A program made the position numbers and the translations under genes. Below, one piece after another: positions 29,524 to 39,459 of a stretch of 64,000 nt of DNA; positions within the stretch are counted from its first letter, which is position 1, and each line of letters opens with the position of its first letter. The notes beneath the pieces are model-generated. The model was given only the letters and a program-made list of their open reading frames with translations, made no database searches and was not told the origin of the DNA. Source of the stretch: Affinundibacterium baiyunense (lineage in GTDB: Bacteria > Pseudomonadota > Gammaproteobacteria > Burkholderiales > Burkholderiaceae_D); contig NZ_JAGSPM010000001.1 in NCBI RefSeq assembly GCF_018139645.1, positions 186,001 through 250,000 of the forward strand, read 5' to 3'.

Positions 29524-30951
29524 ATGAGCAAACAATTTGATGTCGTCGTTATCGGCGGCGGTCCTGGTGGTTATATCGCTGCGATTCGCGCGGCACAATT
29601 AGGTTTTTCAACAGCTTGTATCGACGCTTGGACTAACGACAAAGGTGGTCCAGCGCCCGGTGGTACTTGTACTAATGTCGGCTGTATTCCGTCAAAAGCA
29701 TTGTTGCAATCTTCCGAGCACTATGAACACGCTGGTCACGCTTTTGCGGATCACGGTATCAGTGTGAGTGGCTTAGAATTAGACGTTGAGAAAATGCTGA
29801 AACGCAAAGACACCATCGTGAAGCAAAACAATGACGGTATCGTTTATTTGTTCAAAAAGAACAAAGTTACTTTCTTCCACGGCCATGGCTCGTTTGTAAA
29901 AGCTGCTGATGGCGCTTATGAAATCAAAGTGGCGGGCAAGGCAGAAGAAACGATTACTGGCAAACATATTATCGTCGCAACAGGTTCGAATGCACGTTCA
30001 TTGCCAGGTGCAGCGTTTGATGAAGAATTGATTTTGTCAAATGATGGCGCATTGAAAATCGCCGCAGTACCGAAAAAATTAGGCGTGATTGGCGCTGGCG
30101 TTATCGGTCTGGAAATGGGTAGCGTTTGGCGTCGTTGCGGTGCTGAAGTGACTGTACTCGAAGCATTGCCAACATTCTTGGGCGCGGTGGATGAGCAAAT
30201 CGCGAAAGAAGCGCATAAATTGTTCGTCAAACAAGGATTGTCTATCAATCTTGGTGTCAAGATCGGTGAAATCGTTAAAGGTGCAAATGATGTCACAGTC
30301 AATTACACCGATGATAAAGGAACAGAGCACAAAGCCGTATTCGATAAATTGATCATATCGATTGGCCGTACGCCAAATACTAATGGATTGAATGCAGAGG
30401 CAGTTGGGTTGGCTTTGGATGAACGCGGTTTCATCGCTGTCGATGGTGATTGCAAAACGAATTTGGCGAATGTATGGGCAGTTGGTGACGTAGTTCGCGG
30501 ACCTATGCTTGCACACAAAGCGGAAGAAGAGGGCGTTGCCGTTGCTGAGCGTATCGCTGGTCAACATGGTCACGTCAATTTCAATACGATTCCTTGGGTT
30601 ATCTATACTTCACCAGAAATAGCATGGGTTGGTCGTACAGAACAGCAATTGAAAGCGGACGGCGTTGCTTACAAAGCAGGTACATTCCCGTTCATGGCAA
30701 ATGGTCGTGCACGTGCATTAGGTGACACTTCTGGTATGGTGAAATTCTTGGCTGACGCAACGACAGATGAAATCTTGGGCGTTCATATTGTTGGTCCTAT
30801 GGCCTCTGAATTGATTTCTGAAGCGGTTGTGGCGATGGAATTCCGTGCTTCTTCTGAAGATATCGCACGTATTTGCCATGCACACCCATCTTTGTCTGAA
30901 GCGACTAAAGAAGCCGCTTTAGCTGTTGATAAGCGCTCTTTGAACTTCTAA
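29524..30951 (+). CDS. lpdA: Dihydrolipoyl dehydrogenase (E3)
   Basis: A 475-residue FAD-disulfide oxidoreductase that reoxidises the lipoyl groups of E2. The FAD motif [14 protein letters not shown] is at the N terminus. The redox disulfide is Cys49/Cys54 ([15 protein letters not shown]), the NAD-binding motif is [14 protein letters not shown], and the C-terminal active-site block is [15 protein letters not shown]. Following odhA and odhB it completes the 2-oxoglutarate dehydrogenase complex. Confidence 0.97.
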   Translation: MSKQFDVVVIGGGPGGYIAAIRAAQLGFSTACIDAWTNDKGGPAPGGTCTNVGCIPSKALLQSSEHYEHAGHAFADHGISVSGLELDVEKMLKRKDTIVKQNNDGIVYLFKKNKVTFFHGHGSFVKAADGAYEIKVAGKAEETITGKHIIVATGSNARSLPGAAFDEELILSNDGALKIAAVPKKLGVIGAGVIGLEMGSVWRRCGAEVTVLEALPTFLGAVDEQIAKEAHKLFVKQGLSINLGVKIGEIVKGANDVTVNYTDDKGTEHKAVFDKLIISIGRTPNTNGLNAEAVGLALDERGFIAVDGDCKTNLANVWAVGDVVRGPMLAHKAEEEGVAVAERIAGQHGHVNFNTIPWVIYTSPEIAWVGRTEQQLKADGVAYKAGTFPFMANGRARALGDTSGMVKFLADATTDEILGVHIVGPMASELISEAVVAMEFRASSEDIARICHAHPSLSEATKEAALAVDKRSLNF

Positions 30952-31027
30952 TAATTTCTTCAATAATTTGTTTTAATTATTCGTTTCTAAGTGTTTTTCT
31001 AATTCCTTAGAAAAAGAGAGTTCAGAC

Positions 31028-31089
31028 CCAGAGGCGCAGAGCACGTTGAGAAAGATAATTGATTTCTCTATGTGTTCTGCGCCTCTGCG
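31028..31089. repeat. Long inverted repeat of the GCAGAGGCGCAGAG type
   Basis: The left arm starts CCAGAGGCGCAGAGCAC (31028-31044) and the right arm is GTGTTCTGCGCCTCTG (31072-31087). The inner segments GAGAAA and TTTCTC also pair, leaving a short AT-rich loop. The unit occupies most of the lpdA-zapE gap. Purine-rich 'gcagaggcgcagag' palindromes are a known kind of dispersed intergenic repeat in many bacteria. It may also act as a transcript-ending hairpin. Confidence 0.65.
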
Positions 31090-31120
31090 GTTTATATAGT
31101 TTCATTTTTTGTGTAATGAC

Positions 31121-32230
31121 ATGAACGTTCACGAGTTTTACCAAGAAGCGATCGACAAACGCGGCTTTCAAATTGACGCGGCGCAAAAGCGTGCCGTCGA
31201 CCGATTGCAACAAGCTTATGACGATTGGGTCACTTTCAAAGCAAAGCGCTCAAATCGATTGGTGCGTTTGATTAGTCGCCCTGAAGTTCCGCGTGGCGTT
31301 TATATGTGGGGTGGGGTTGGCCGGGGTAAATCCTTTTTAATGGATAGCTTTTACTCCGTGGTGCCGGTGGTGCGTAAAACGCGTTTGCATTTCCATGAAT
31401 TTATGCGCGCCGTGCATCGTGAATTAGATGAGCTGAAAGGTGTCGCCGATCCACTCAATGAAGTCGCTGCACGTATCGCGAAAAAGTATCGATTAATTTG
31501 TTTTGACGAATTTCATGTGTCGGATGTGGCCGATGCGATGCTTTTATATAATTTGATGAAAGCGCTATTTGATAATGGCGTCTCATTTGTGATGACTTCG
31601 AATTATCAGCCCGATACGCTTTATCCAGATGGACTGCATCGTGATCGCATGCTGCCGACGATTGCCTTAATCAAAGAACGTATGGATGTTCTAAATGTTG
31701 ATTCTGGTAATGATTATCGCAAACGTGCGCTGGAACAGGTCGAAGTGTATTTGACGCCCTTGGGTGCTAAGACCGACCGGCAATTACGTGAAGCATTTAC
31801 ACGTTTAGCAGAAACCAAAGAAGAAGATCAGCATGTGGATATCGAAGGGCGTCGTTTAAAGGCTTTGCGACGTGCCGGCACCACGATTTGGTTTGACTTT
31901 GCTACCTTGTGTGGCGGGCCACGATCACAGAATGATTATTTGGAGATCGCAAGTCGATTTCATACGGTGATTTTGTCGTCAATTCCACAAATGTCCGCCG
32001 GTATGTCTTCTGAAGCACGTCGTTTTACTTGGTTAATTGATGTATTTTATGATAATAAAGTCAAGTTAATCATGTCAGCAGAAGTTACACCAGAATTGCT
32101 GTATATGCAAGGAACTTTATCGAATGAGTTTCATCGTACAGTCTCTCGGATTATCGAGATGCAATCACAAGAGTATATGAACGCCGAGCAGCGCGAAATC
32201 GTAGCGATGCTAGATCATTCAAATAGCTAA
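31121..32230 (+). CDS. zapE: Cell division ATPase ZapE (AFG1-like)
   Basis: A 369-residue AAA-type ATPase. The Walker A motif is GVGRGKS (65-71), Walker B is LICFDEFHVSD, and SVNYQP-like sensor residues appear as TSNYQPDTLYPDG. In E. coli ZapE associates with the divisome and the Z ring under stress; the mitochondrial relative is AFG1. I start at the ATG at 31121; an upstream TTG at 31109 is unlikely. zapE commonly follows lpdA in betaproteobacteria. Confidence 0.94.
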   Translation: MNVHEFYQEAIDKRGFQIDAAQKRAVDRLQQAYDDWVTFKAKRSNRLVRLISRPEVPRGVYMWGGVGRGKSFLMDSFYSVVPVVRKTRLHFHEFMRAVHRELDELKGVADPLNEVAARIAKKYRLICFDEFHVSDVADAMLLYNLMKALFDNGVSFVMTSNYQPDTLYPDGLHRDRMLPTIALIKERMDVLNVDSGNDYRKRALEQVEVYLTPLGAKTDRQLREAFTRLAETKEEDQHVDIEGRRLKALRRAGTTIWFDFATLCGGPRSQNDYLEIASRFHTVILSSIPQMSAGMSSEARRFTWLIDVFYDNKVKLIMSAEVTPELLYMQGTLSNEFHRTVSRIIEMQSQEYMNAEQREIVAMLDHSNS

Positions 32231-32237
32231 GCTTTTT

Positions 32238-32636
32238 ATGATAAAAAAATCTACGCTCGCCTTTATCCTAGGTTTGCTAATGACCGTAAATTCGCATGTC
32301 TATGCGAATGAGGCGAATGAGGCAAATAAATTAGCGATCGAGTCAGACATCGTCGCGCTGGAAAAAGAATTTTCTAGAGGCAGTATTTCCTCATCACAGT
32401 TAGCTGAAGCGGCTTTGAGCAAGCTTGATTTGGTGCAAGGTAAATTACAAACGCAGCTACAGGAACGTGAATCTGCTTGTTTGGATAATTTTTTTACCAA
32501 TTCTTGTTTGCAAGAAGTTCGTCTAAAGCGCCGAGAACTACAAGAAATATTGCGGGCAATTAGTGTCGAAGCAAAATCCTTCTTACGCCGTGCTCGTGCA
32601 GATCGCGTAAAACCGGCAACGACGCTAGAGTTTTAA
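32238..32636 (+). CDS. Small secreted helical protein, unknown function
   Basis: A 132-residue protein with a clear signal peptide, likely cleaved after about SHVYA (residue 23). The mature part is highly charged and helical, with two cysteines (ESACLDNFFTNSCLQEV) that could form a disulfide, and a basic C-terminal region. It starts only seven bases after zapE, so it is probably co-transcribed. I do not recognise a named family. Confidence 0.75.
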   Translation: MIKKSTLAFILGLLMTVNSHVYANEANEANKLAIESDIVALEKEFSRGSISSSQLAEAALSKLDLVQGKLQTQLQERESACLDNFFTNSCLQEVRLKRRELQEILRAISVEAKSFLRRARADRVKPATTLEF

Positions 32637-32669
32637 CAAAATTTAGCTAAGCGACCAAGAAAGCGCTAG

Positions 32670-33836
32670 CTATATTTGTTGAAGGCGTTTTAAAGCCGCA
32701 TTTAAGGTTTCTGTTTTCTTAGCAAAACAAAAACGCACCAGTTTGTTTTGTTTTTGTTCTTGATAAAAAGCGGATACCGGAATTGCCGCGACGCCAATTT
32801 CTGTAGTCAACCAGGTTGCGAACTCCAGTTCTGATCGATCTGATATAGCGGAATAGTCAACGCATTGGAAATAAGTCCCATCACACGGCAATAGCTTAAA
32901 TTTAGAATTTGCTAAGGCATTGCGAAAAACATCGCGTTTCTCTTGATAAAAATCGGACAACTGCAAGTGATGACGATGATCGTGCATAAAATGCGCGATG
33001 CCTACTTGCATCGGTGTATTTACCGTAAATACATTGAACTGATGCACTTTTCGAAACTCAGCGGTTAGTGATTTAGGCGCTAACACGTAGCCAACTTTCC
33101 ACCCTGTTACATGGTAAGTCTTACCAAAACTAGAAATAATAAAGCTACGCTGCGCCAGTTCAGCATGCGACGCCACTGAATGGTGTTGATTGCCATCAAA
33201 TACCATGTGTTCATAGACTTCATCCGAAATTAGTAAGATTTTGGTATCACGCACTATGTTCGCCAAGCGTGCTAAATCTGCTGTACTGAAAGTCATTCCG
33301 GTTGGATTGTGCGGTGAGTTAATCAGAATGCATCGTGTTTTCAAACTGATTTTGGAAGCAAGTAAATCCCAGTCAACCGAAAACCGATTATCCTCAAACC
33401 GCATTCCAACTAACACTGGAATCCCACCTGCTAGCTGAATAGTGGGAATATAACTGTCATACGCAGGCTCAATCACAATCACTTCATCACCTGGATGTAC
33501 ACATGCCAATATGCTTGTCATGATCGCTTGTGTTGCGCCCGCTGTGATGGTAATTTCGGAATCGGCATCATAGTGTGCATGATAAAGCGCGCTGACTTTT
33601 GTCGCTATTGCTTGGCGTAACACCGGTGTGCCGGGCATCGGTGGATATTGGTTGTGACCAGCTAACATGGCTTGATGAACCGACTCAATTAATGTTGGAT
33701 CGCAATCAAAATCGGGAAAACCTTGGCCCAAGTTGATCGCTTGATGTTGTTGTGCCAGCTGAGACATGCTTGAGAAAATCGTCGTTTTTACTGCTGGCAA
33801 TTTAGATTCAATTAAACCGGAGGGTGTGATCTGCAT
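32670..33836 (-). CDS. Class I/II PLP aminotransferase, methionine aminotransferase-like
   Basis: A 388-residue fold-type I aminotransferase. It shows INLGQGFPDFDCDP, YPPMPGTPVLRQAIA, INSPHNPTGM and the PLP lysine Lys239 in SSFGKTYHVTGWKVGY. The pattern fits YbdL/kynurenine aminotransferase-like enzymes that use methionine or aromatic amino acids. The ATG at 33836 gives the family-typical N terminus; the open frame continues to 33911 but that stretch is unlikely to be coding. No ribosome-binding site is obvious. It is convergent with the small secreted gene. Confidence 0.87.
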   Translation of the reverse strand: MQITPSGLIESKLPAVKTTIFSSMSQLAQQHQAINLGQGFPDFDCDPTLIESVHQAMLAGHNQYPPMPGTPVLRQAIATKVSALYHAHYDADSEITITAGATQAIMTSILACVHPGDEVIVIEPAYDSYIPTIQLAGGIPVLVGMRFEDNRFSVDWDLLASKISLKTRCILINSPHNPTGMTFSTADLARLANIVRDTKILLISDEVYEHMVFDGNQHHSVASHAELAQRSFIISSFGKTYHVTGWKVGYVLAPKSLTAEFRKVHQFNVFTVNTPMQVGIAHFMHDHRHHLQLSDFYQEKRDVFRNALANSKFKLLPCDGTYFQCVDYSAISDRSELEFATWLTTEIGVAAIPVSAFYQEQKQNKLVRFCFAKKTETLNAALKRLQQI

Positions 33837-34141
33837 AAATGAAAGGAAATAAGAATTGAGATAATAATCAAACAAACTCGACAACAAACGAACTAATAAT
33901 CGAAGCAACAATTCTACTTGCTATTTAAGTATCGAGATATCGACGATTTAGATATTCTGAATATAAGCTCATACTGAATTGAGTAAGGTCTTAGGTGAAC
34001 CAAACTAAATTCGCAAAAGCTGGAATTGCAGGCTTTTTCTCATTCTTCTTCACACTTTGTTTTCTTGTGATTGCTTGATAATTCAAGCTATATATATATC
34101 ACTACTCAGAGATTTATCATCACTAAACGATGAGGTGTGCA
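33837..34141. other. Divergent intergenic region before the giant coiled-coil gene
   Basis: About 305 AT-rich bases between two divergent genes, containing a TATATATATA stretch near 34090. It presumably holds both promoters. No RNA gene or clear hairpin was seen. Confidence 0.5.
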
Positions 34142-37100
34142 ATGAACGACTATCAAATGATACTCAACCGACTCTCTATGGGCTCAATGGCGTTAAACGC
34201 TGTGGATGAAGCACATAGTCCAGCCCTGGATATAGTCAATGATGAAAGTTTGGCTGCGCATGCACGCATCGACATCAAAGGAATTCGTGCCGCGATAGCT
34301 CGCGTGGAAGCACAAGCGAATGCAGACGCGAAACCGATCGAGCTTGAGTCCGCTTCGACAGCGTTAAGTTCAAGTCCAGTAAGTGCTGATGAGCAGACTA
34401 ATATTCAATCTGAAGTCGATTCAGATTCTGAAGAACATAAATCCTTGAAAGAGGAAACAAAATTTCAAGCTGGCTTGCGCTATAAAAGTGAGCAAGCAGC
34501 GAAGAAAATAGTGATTGAACAAATCAAAATTGATACGCAACTTAATTTCAAAGCAAAAATAGATGCAGAACAATTAGCAGCTGAAGCAGAAAATGCCAAG
34601 CAATGGGCTGCTGAGCGTGCTGCCGCATCGTATGCCGCGAAGCAAGAAGCCATCGAACGTGCACGCGTTGATGCAAAAATCGCGGAGCAAGCCAGAGAAC
34701 GTGAACGTCAAGAGCGTGAAGCTCGCCTCAACGCAGAGCGTTTAGCAAAAATTCGTAACGAGGCACAGCAAATTAGTCGTGAACGCGACCAAGCCGAAGC
34801 GATTGCTTTAGAAGTGTCACTAAGTCGCACACCTCTAGAAATTCGTGCTCGTGAAGAAGCAAGAGCGCGTGCCGAATTGGAACGTGAATACGAAGCTATC
34901 GCACAAGCAAGAGTTGAATCCGAAAAACGCGCGGCAGATGCAATTCAATTACGTCTACAAGCAGAAGAAGCATTGCTTGCGGCAGCAAATCGACGCGAAC
35001 AAGCAGAGAAAATTGCAGCCGAAGCGGCACTTGCACGCAGCGAGGCGGAAGAAAAAATTCGTTATGCTACCGAGTCACGCATCGAAGCCGAGAAAGAATT
35101 GCAATCTAAAGCTTTAATGCGGGTCGAAACTGAACAGTATGCCGATGCTAATGCACGCGCTCGATTAGATGCGGAAGAGCAGGCAAATGAAGAAGCAAAA
35201 CGTCGTCGGCAAGCGGAGTTAGAAGCAACGCAAATGGCGAAACAACGCCGTGAAGAGGAAGAGCGCGCGGAAAAATACGCGAAAGAGAAAGCGACTTTGG
35301 AACGCGAAGCCGTTCAATTAGCGCGTGAAAAAGCCGATGCTGAACAAAAAGCATTGGCAGCTATCGCATTGCAGGCAGAATATTTGAAGCAAGCAAATCA
35401 AGCAGCCAACTCAAAAGCTAAAAGTGTGATCGAATTGGCGAAGGCTGAAAAGATGCGCGCCGAAGCAGAACAACGCGCGGCGAAAGCGATACAGGCGAAG
35501 GTCTTAGTCGAGCAAAAGGTGAAAGCAGAAGCCGAAACGATTGCCAAAGTTGAAGAAACGCAAGCTGAAGTTTTGAGCATGCAGCATCAAGCGCAACAGG
35601 CGATTCGCATTGCGCAAGAAACTAAAGTCGTTGCTGAAAAAATTGCCTTAGAAAAGACTGTTGAAAACGTCAAGCTGGGCCAACAGTTGGCAATGATCGC
35701 TATTCAGAAAAATCAAGATTCACAAGCACTGCTAGAAACGCAACAAGCGCGTGTTGAAGCTGAAGGTAAGGCTTTGGAATTGATTCAAGAAAAGCTTGCA
35801 CTGGAAAAACGTCGTGCTGAGTCTGCTGAAAAATTACTACAAGCATCCCAAGAAAAGCTCGCTAGTGAAAAAGATGCTGAGGCGGCTGCCGTAGCACGAT
35901 TGCAAGCTGAGGAAGAAGCGATCGCTCTCGCTGCACAAAAAGAAGAGTTGGAGCGACAACAGCAGCAAGCATTAGAAGCGAGCACAGAGGCCGAGCGCCA
36001 AGCGATCGCTCAAGCACAAGTACAAGCGGAGTTGCAAAGAAAAGCGGCTGCTTTAGCGCTTTTGAAGGCCCGTCAAGTGGTCGAAATGACGAAGGCGGAA
36101 CAACTCCGAATCGAGGCAGAACGCAACGCAGCTATTGCCAATCAAGAAAAATTAGAAGCAGAGCGCGAAGCTGCTGAACAAGTTTTAGCACGTGCAAAAG
36201 CAGATCGCGAACACGCACAAATGCTGTTTGCCCGTCAAGAAAAAGAAAAAGAATCAAAACTCGCGCGTCAACAATTGCTGCAAGCTGAACAATTGCGTTT
36301 GCAAAAAATGACAGAGCACGCGCAGTTACAAAAACAAACAGCCGACGTCGCTAAGTCGAAAGCCACTGAAGCGGTTGAATTAACAAAATTAATGCGTCAA
36401 CGCGAGCAAGAAGAATTGCGTAAGCTTGCATTAATCGAAGAGAAAAAGGCAGTCGAACAACAGTTGATCGCCGAGATTAAAGCAAAGACAGATGCTGAAC
36501 AAAATCAAATCCAGTTAAACCAAGAACGTTTGGCGTCTGAACAAAAAATCCGCTTGGCTTTGGAAGAAAAAGCCCAAGCCGAACAAGCATTGCTGTTGCA
36601 AAATCAAGAAAAAATTCAACTTGAGCAGCAAATCAAAGAAGCGACCGAGTTGCGTGCAAAGCGTGCTTGCGAATTGGCTGAGATCGAAAAAACGAAATTG
36701 CAAGCGCAGCAAACTGCTTTAAAAACATTAGAAGAAATTACCAGTCTAGAGCAGCAGCAAAAACAAGCAGCGTTGGAAGAAGCACAGTTGCAACAGCAGC
36801 GTGTAGAACAAGAACGCAAGGCAGCCGCAGCAGCGGAAGAAAAATTAGCGCTGGAAAGACAGAATGCCAAGTTGGCCGAAGAACGCGCTCAGGCTGAACG
36901 CAATGCGCAGCAATTAGCACAAGATAAATTGCGTCAAGAGCAGGAATTACACGCAAAAGCGCATGCTTACGCTGATCTGCAAGATCAAGCGCGTCAAGTC
37001 CTTATTCAAAAGAAACAACGTATAGCCGAGTTAGAAAAAACGGCACAGGCGCGTTACGCTGCCGACCAAGCTTTGTTAATGACAACCAACGAAAAATTGG

Positions 37101-39289
37101 CGATCGAACAAAGTACCTTAATCAGCTTGGAGCAGCAACAAAAAGCAGAACAGCAAGCTTTGAAAACAGCTGTCATCAATGAAGAGCTTGCCATTGTGGG
37201 GCAGGAGGAAGCGGGTAGGGCGCTTGAAAAAGAACTCGCTTTACATGACGCATTAGCTGCCAATGTCGAGGCACAAGCGATTTTTGCGCGCATTATGCAA
37301 CAGCGTGTTGAAGAGGAATTGAAGCTACACCAAATGCACGAAGCGCGCATCGCACAAGAAAAGCAGGCATTAGAGGCTTTGGCGTTTTCGCAGTTAGCAG
37401 AAAAAAATGCTTTGGATGAAGCTAGTCGCTTACAAGCGAAAGAAGAAGAAAAACTAACACTGGCGACACAACGCCAAAAGCAAGATGAGCAAGCACGTAT
37501 CGAGTTGGAAAAGCTCAATGCAGAAGAATTAAATTATCTCGCTTTGGCTGAAAAAGAGAGCATTGCAAGACAACAAGCAACGGCTTCCTTGGAAGAAAAG
37601 AATCAATCTTTAGCGCAAGCTTTGGCGATCGCAGAAGAACAAGCGCGCATCGAAATGCAATTGAACGCAGAAATCCAACAAAAAATTGCAGACGAACAGC
37701 GCGCAATGTTGGCCTTGAATGAGCGCTTGCGTTTGGAAACGATGTTAGCTGAAACCGAACGTCAACGAGCCGAAGAAGAAGCGTTGGCAGCGCAAATTAT
37801 TCAAGAAAAGTTTGAAACTGAAAACGCATTGTTGCTCACTTCACGTGAACATGCGGAAGCACAAAAAACTGCCTTAAGTTTGATTGAGGCGCGTTTGGCG
37901 CAAGCACAAGAATTAAAACAGTTTGAAGAACAACGTGTTGCGCTTGAGTCTCAAGAAATGCAAGTGTTGGCGCAAAAAACAGTCGCAGAACAATGCCTTG
38001 CAGAGGAAACCCAAAAACGTGTCGAAGCAGAGCAAGCGTACTTGGCAGAGTGTGAACGTCGTATTTGCGCAGAACAAGAAGCCAGAATTGCGATGCAAAA
38101 CCGTTTCGCTGCTGAAAATGAAGTCAAGGTGTTGGCGCAACAGCAAGCAGAAGCAGATGCAACTGCTGCAATGACTGCACAAGATAATGCAAATCAATTA
38201 TTCAGTTTGCAGCAAGCACAGTTGAATCGTATCGAGCTAGAAGCCGAAGTTGCAGCTCAATTGGCGGCACAAGTAGCAGCAGAAGAAGAGTTAAACGCGC
38301 TGCATCAAGCGACTTTACGTGACATCGAATTGAAATTGGAAGCAGAAACCCTGCTCATTGAAGAATCAAAACGTCGTGCTGAATTAGAATCGCAAGCATT
38401 GATGCAAGCACAAGCACGTTTAGAAGCTGAGCGTCTTGCCGCTGATAGTGAACAAGCTAAGTTCGAAATGGAATTAGCTTTAACGATCGCTGCCAATGCA
38501 AAATCTGAGCAAGATGTAGTACAGACTGAGGCGATGTTGAAGAATCGCGATCAACAAACTTTATTGACGGAATTGGAACAAGATAACACTGAGGCAGAAA
38601 AACATATCGCCCGTTTGTTGGCAGAACAAATTATTGAAGCACAAACAATACGTCAAACCAATGCAGAGCGTTTGCAACGCGAGCAAGAGGCACAAAAGTT
38701 AACACAAGAACGTTTGCAACAAGAACAAACCGCCCTCGCTTTGGCTGAGCAAAAATGTGCAGAAGAACAAGCATTGATGGAGCAAAGCAAAGTCTTGGAA
38801 GCGCAATTGCAGCAAGAAGTGAGCTTACAAAAAGAAAATTCATTGGCTTTGCAACAGCAAATTGATAATGAAAAACGGGCAGCAGAAGACTTGACCAAAC
38901 AGTTGTTGGATCGTTTAACTTTGGAACAAGGTAATCATCAGCAATGGTGTGATCGCGCCAAAGAGGTTTTGCAGGCATCACCAATTCCGGTGGAACTGAA
39001 TGCATTTACGCCTGTGAACAAACGCCGTAGTTTGCGCTCGCCGGTGCTATTTAGTATCTTAATGAGTATTGGTATGGTTGGCGCTGCAAGCTGGGGAATG
39101 TTACAAGCGCAAACCAGTAATGCTGCGAATGTCAGCTTGCGTAAATTGGCAAAAGCAAGCGTTCCAACAGCAAACCTTAAAGTCAATCAGACACCAGTTA
39201 ATGATAACTTGCGTATGAGCTATCAGTTAGCTGATCAGTCAGCAGTTCAGCTAGGAGATAAGTTGACAGCCAAAGATGTGACCAACTAA
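34142..39289 (+). CDS. Giant membrane-anchored coiled-coil protein
   Basis: A protein of about 1,715 residues. After a short N-terminal region (about 110 residues, mixed composition), residues about 110-1,600 are almost pure coiled coil, dominated by Glu, Ala, Gln, Lys, Leu and Arg with very few Gly or Pro. Recurring phrases such as ARLEAE, AEQKA and EERAQAE suggest growth by internal duplication. A single hydrophobic helix (about 1,634-1,655, PVLFSILMSIGMVGAASWGML) follows a basic segment (NKRRSLR), so the coil should be cytoplasmic and the last 60 residues periplasmic. The ATG at 34142 follows GAGGTG; an in-frame ATG at 34130 is possible. No family is recognised. A cytoskeletal, scaffold or tether role is possible but unproven. 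Confidence 0.85.
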   Translation: MNDYQMILNRLSMGSMALNAVDEAHSPALDIVNDESLAAHARIDIKGIRAAIARVEAQANADAKPIELESASTALSSSPVSADEQTNIQSEVDSDSEEHKSLKEETKFQAGLRYKSEQAAKKIVIEQIKIDTQLNFKAKIDAEQLAAEAENAKQWAAERAAASYAAKQEAIERARVDAKIAEQARERERQEREARLNAERLAKIRNEAQQISRERDQAEAIALEVSLSRTPLEIRAREEARARAELEREYEAIAQARVESEKRAADAIQLRLQAEEALLAAANRREQAEKIAAEAALARSEAEEKIRYATESRIEAEKELQSKALMRVETEQYADANARARLDAEEQANEEAKRRRQAELEATQMAKQRREEEERAEKYAKEKATLEREAVQLAREKADAEQKALAAIALQAEYLKQANQAANSKAKSVIELAKAEKMRAEAEQRAAKAIQAKVLVEQKVKAEAETIAKVEETQAEVLSMQHQAQQAIRIAQETKVVAEKIALEKTVENVKLGQQLAMIAIQKNQDSQALLETQQARVEAEGKALELIQEKLALEKRRAESAEKLLQASQEKLASEKDAEAAAVARLQAEEEAIALAAQKEELERQQQQALEASTEAERQAIAQAQVQAELQRKAAALALLKARQVVEMTKAEQLRIEAERNAAIANQEKLEAEREAAEQVLARAKADREHAQMLFARQEKEKESKLARQQLLQAEQLRLQKMTEHAQLQKQTADVAKSKATEAVELTKLMRQREQEELRKLALIEEKKAVEQQLIAEIKAKTDAEQNQIQLNQERLASEQKIRLALEEKAQAEQALLLQNQEKIQLEQQIKEATELRAKRACELAEIEKTKLQAQQTALKTLEEITSLEQQQKQAALEEAQLQQQRVEQERKAAAAAEEKLALERQNAKLAEERAQAERNAQQLAQDKLRQEQELHAKAHAYADLQDQARQVLIQKKQRIAELEKTAQARYAADQALLMTTNEKLAIEQSTLISLEQQQKAEQQALKTAVINEELAIVGQEEAGRALEKELALHDALAANVEAQAIFARIMQQRVEEELKLHQMHEARIAQEKQALEALAFSQLAEKNALDEASRLQAKEEEKLTLATQRQKQDEQARIELEKLNAEELNYLALAEKESIARQQATASLEEKNQSLAQALAIAEEQARIEMQLNAEIQQKIADEQRAMLALNERLRLETMLAETERQRAEEEALAAQIIQEKFETENALLLTSREHAEAQKTALSLIEARLAQAQELKQFEEQRVALESQEMQVLAQKTVAEQCLAEETQKRVEAEQAYLAECERRICAEQEARIAMQNRFAAENEVKVLAQQQAEADATAAMTAQDNANQLFSLQQAQLNRIELEAEVAAQLAAQVAAEEELNALHQATLRDIELKLEAETLLIEESKRRAELESQALMQAQARLEAERLAADSEQAKFEMELALTIAANAKSEQDVVQTEAMLKNRDQQTLLTELEQDNTEAEKHIARLLAEQIIEAQTIRQTNAERLQREQEAQKLTQERLQQEQTALALAEQKCAEEQALMEQSKVLEAQLQQEVSLQKENSLALQQQIDNEKRAAEDLTKQLLDRLTLEQGNHQQWCDRAKEVLQASPIPVELNAFTPVNKRRSLRSPVLFSILMSIGMVGAASWGMLQAQTSNAANVSLRKLAKASVPTANLKVNQTPVNDNLRMSYQLADQSAVQLGDKLTAKDVTN

Positions 39290-39400
39290 TCCAAGTTATC
39301 CCAGTGATTCTAGTGATTGCTAAATCCTCTTAAACGATTTTTCACCAGCATAGAAGCTGGCTGCTTAGCAATCAAAAGAGGGGGCTTAAAGAAAAAACGA

Positions 39401-39434
39401 AAGGGTGGAAGCCAGAACTTTCCACCCTTTTTTT
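39401..39434. terminator. Intrinsic terminator after the coiled-coil gene
   Basis: AAGGGTGGAA (39401-39410) pairs with TTCCACCCTT (39420-39429), followed by a T run. An A run precedes it, so it can also serve the convergent gene to its right. Confidence 0.88.
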
Positions 39435-39459
39435 GTTTCGAGCAAAACACTTCAGCTTA

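Noticed and set aside
37054-37518. Ser/Cys-rich minus-strand open frame opposite the coiled-coil gene
   Set aside because: It is the antisense of GAA/GCA/CAA codon runs, which read as Ser/Cys/Phe-rich nonsense; similar frames occur all along that gene.
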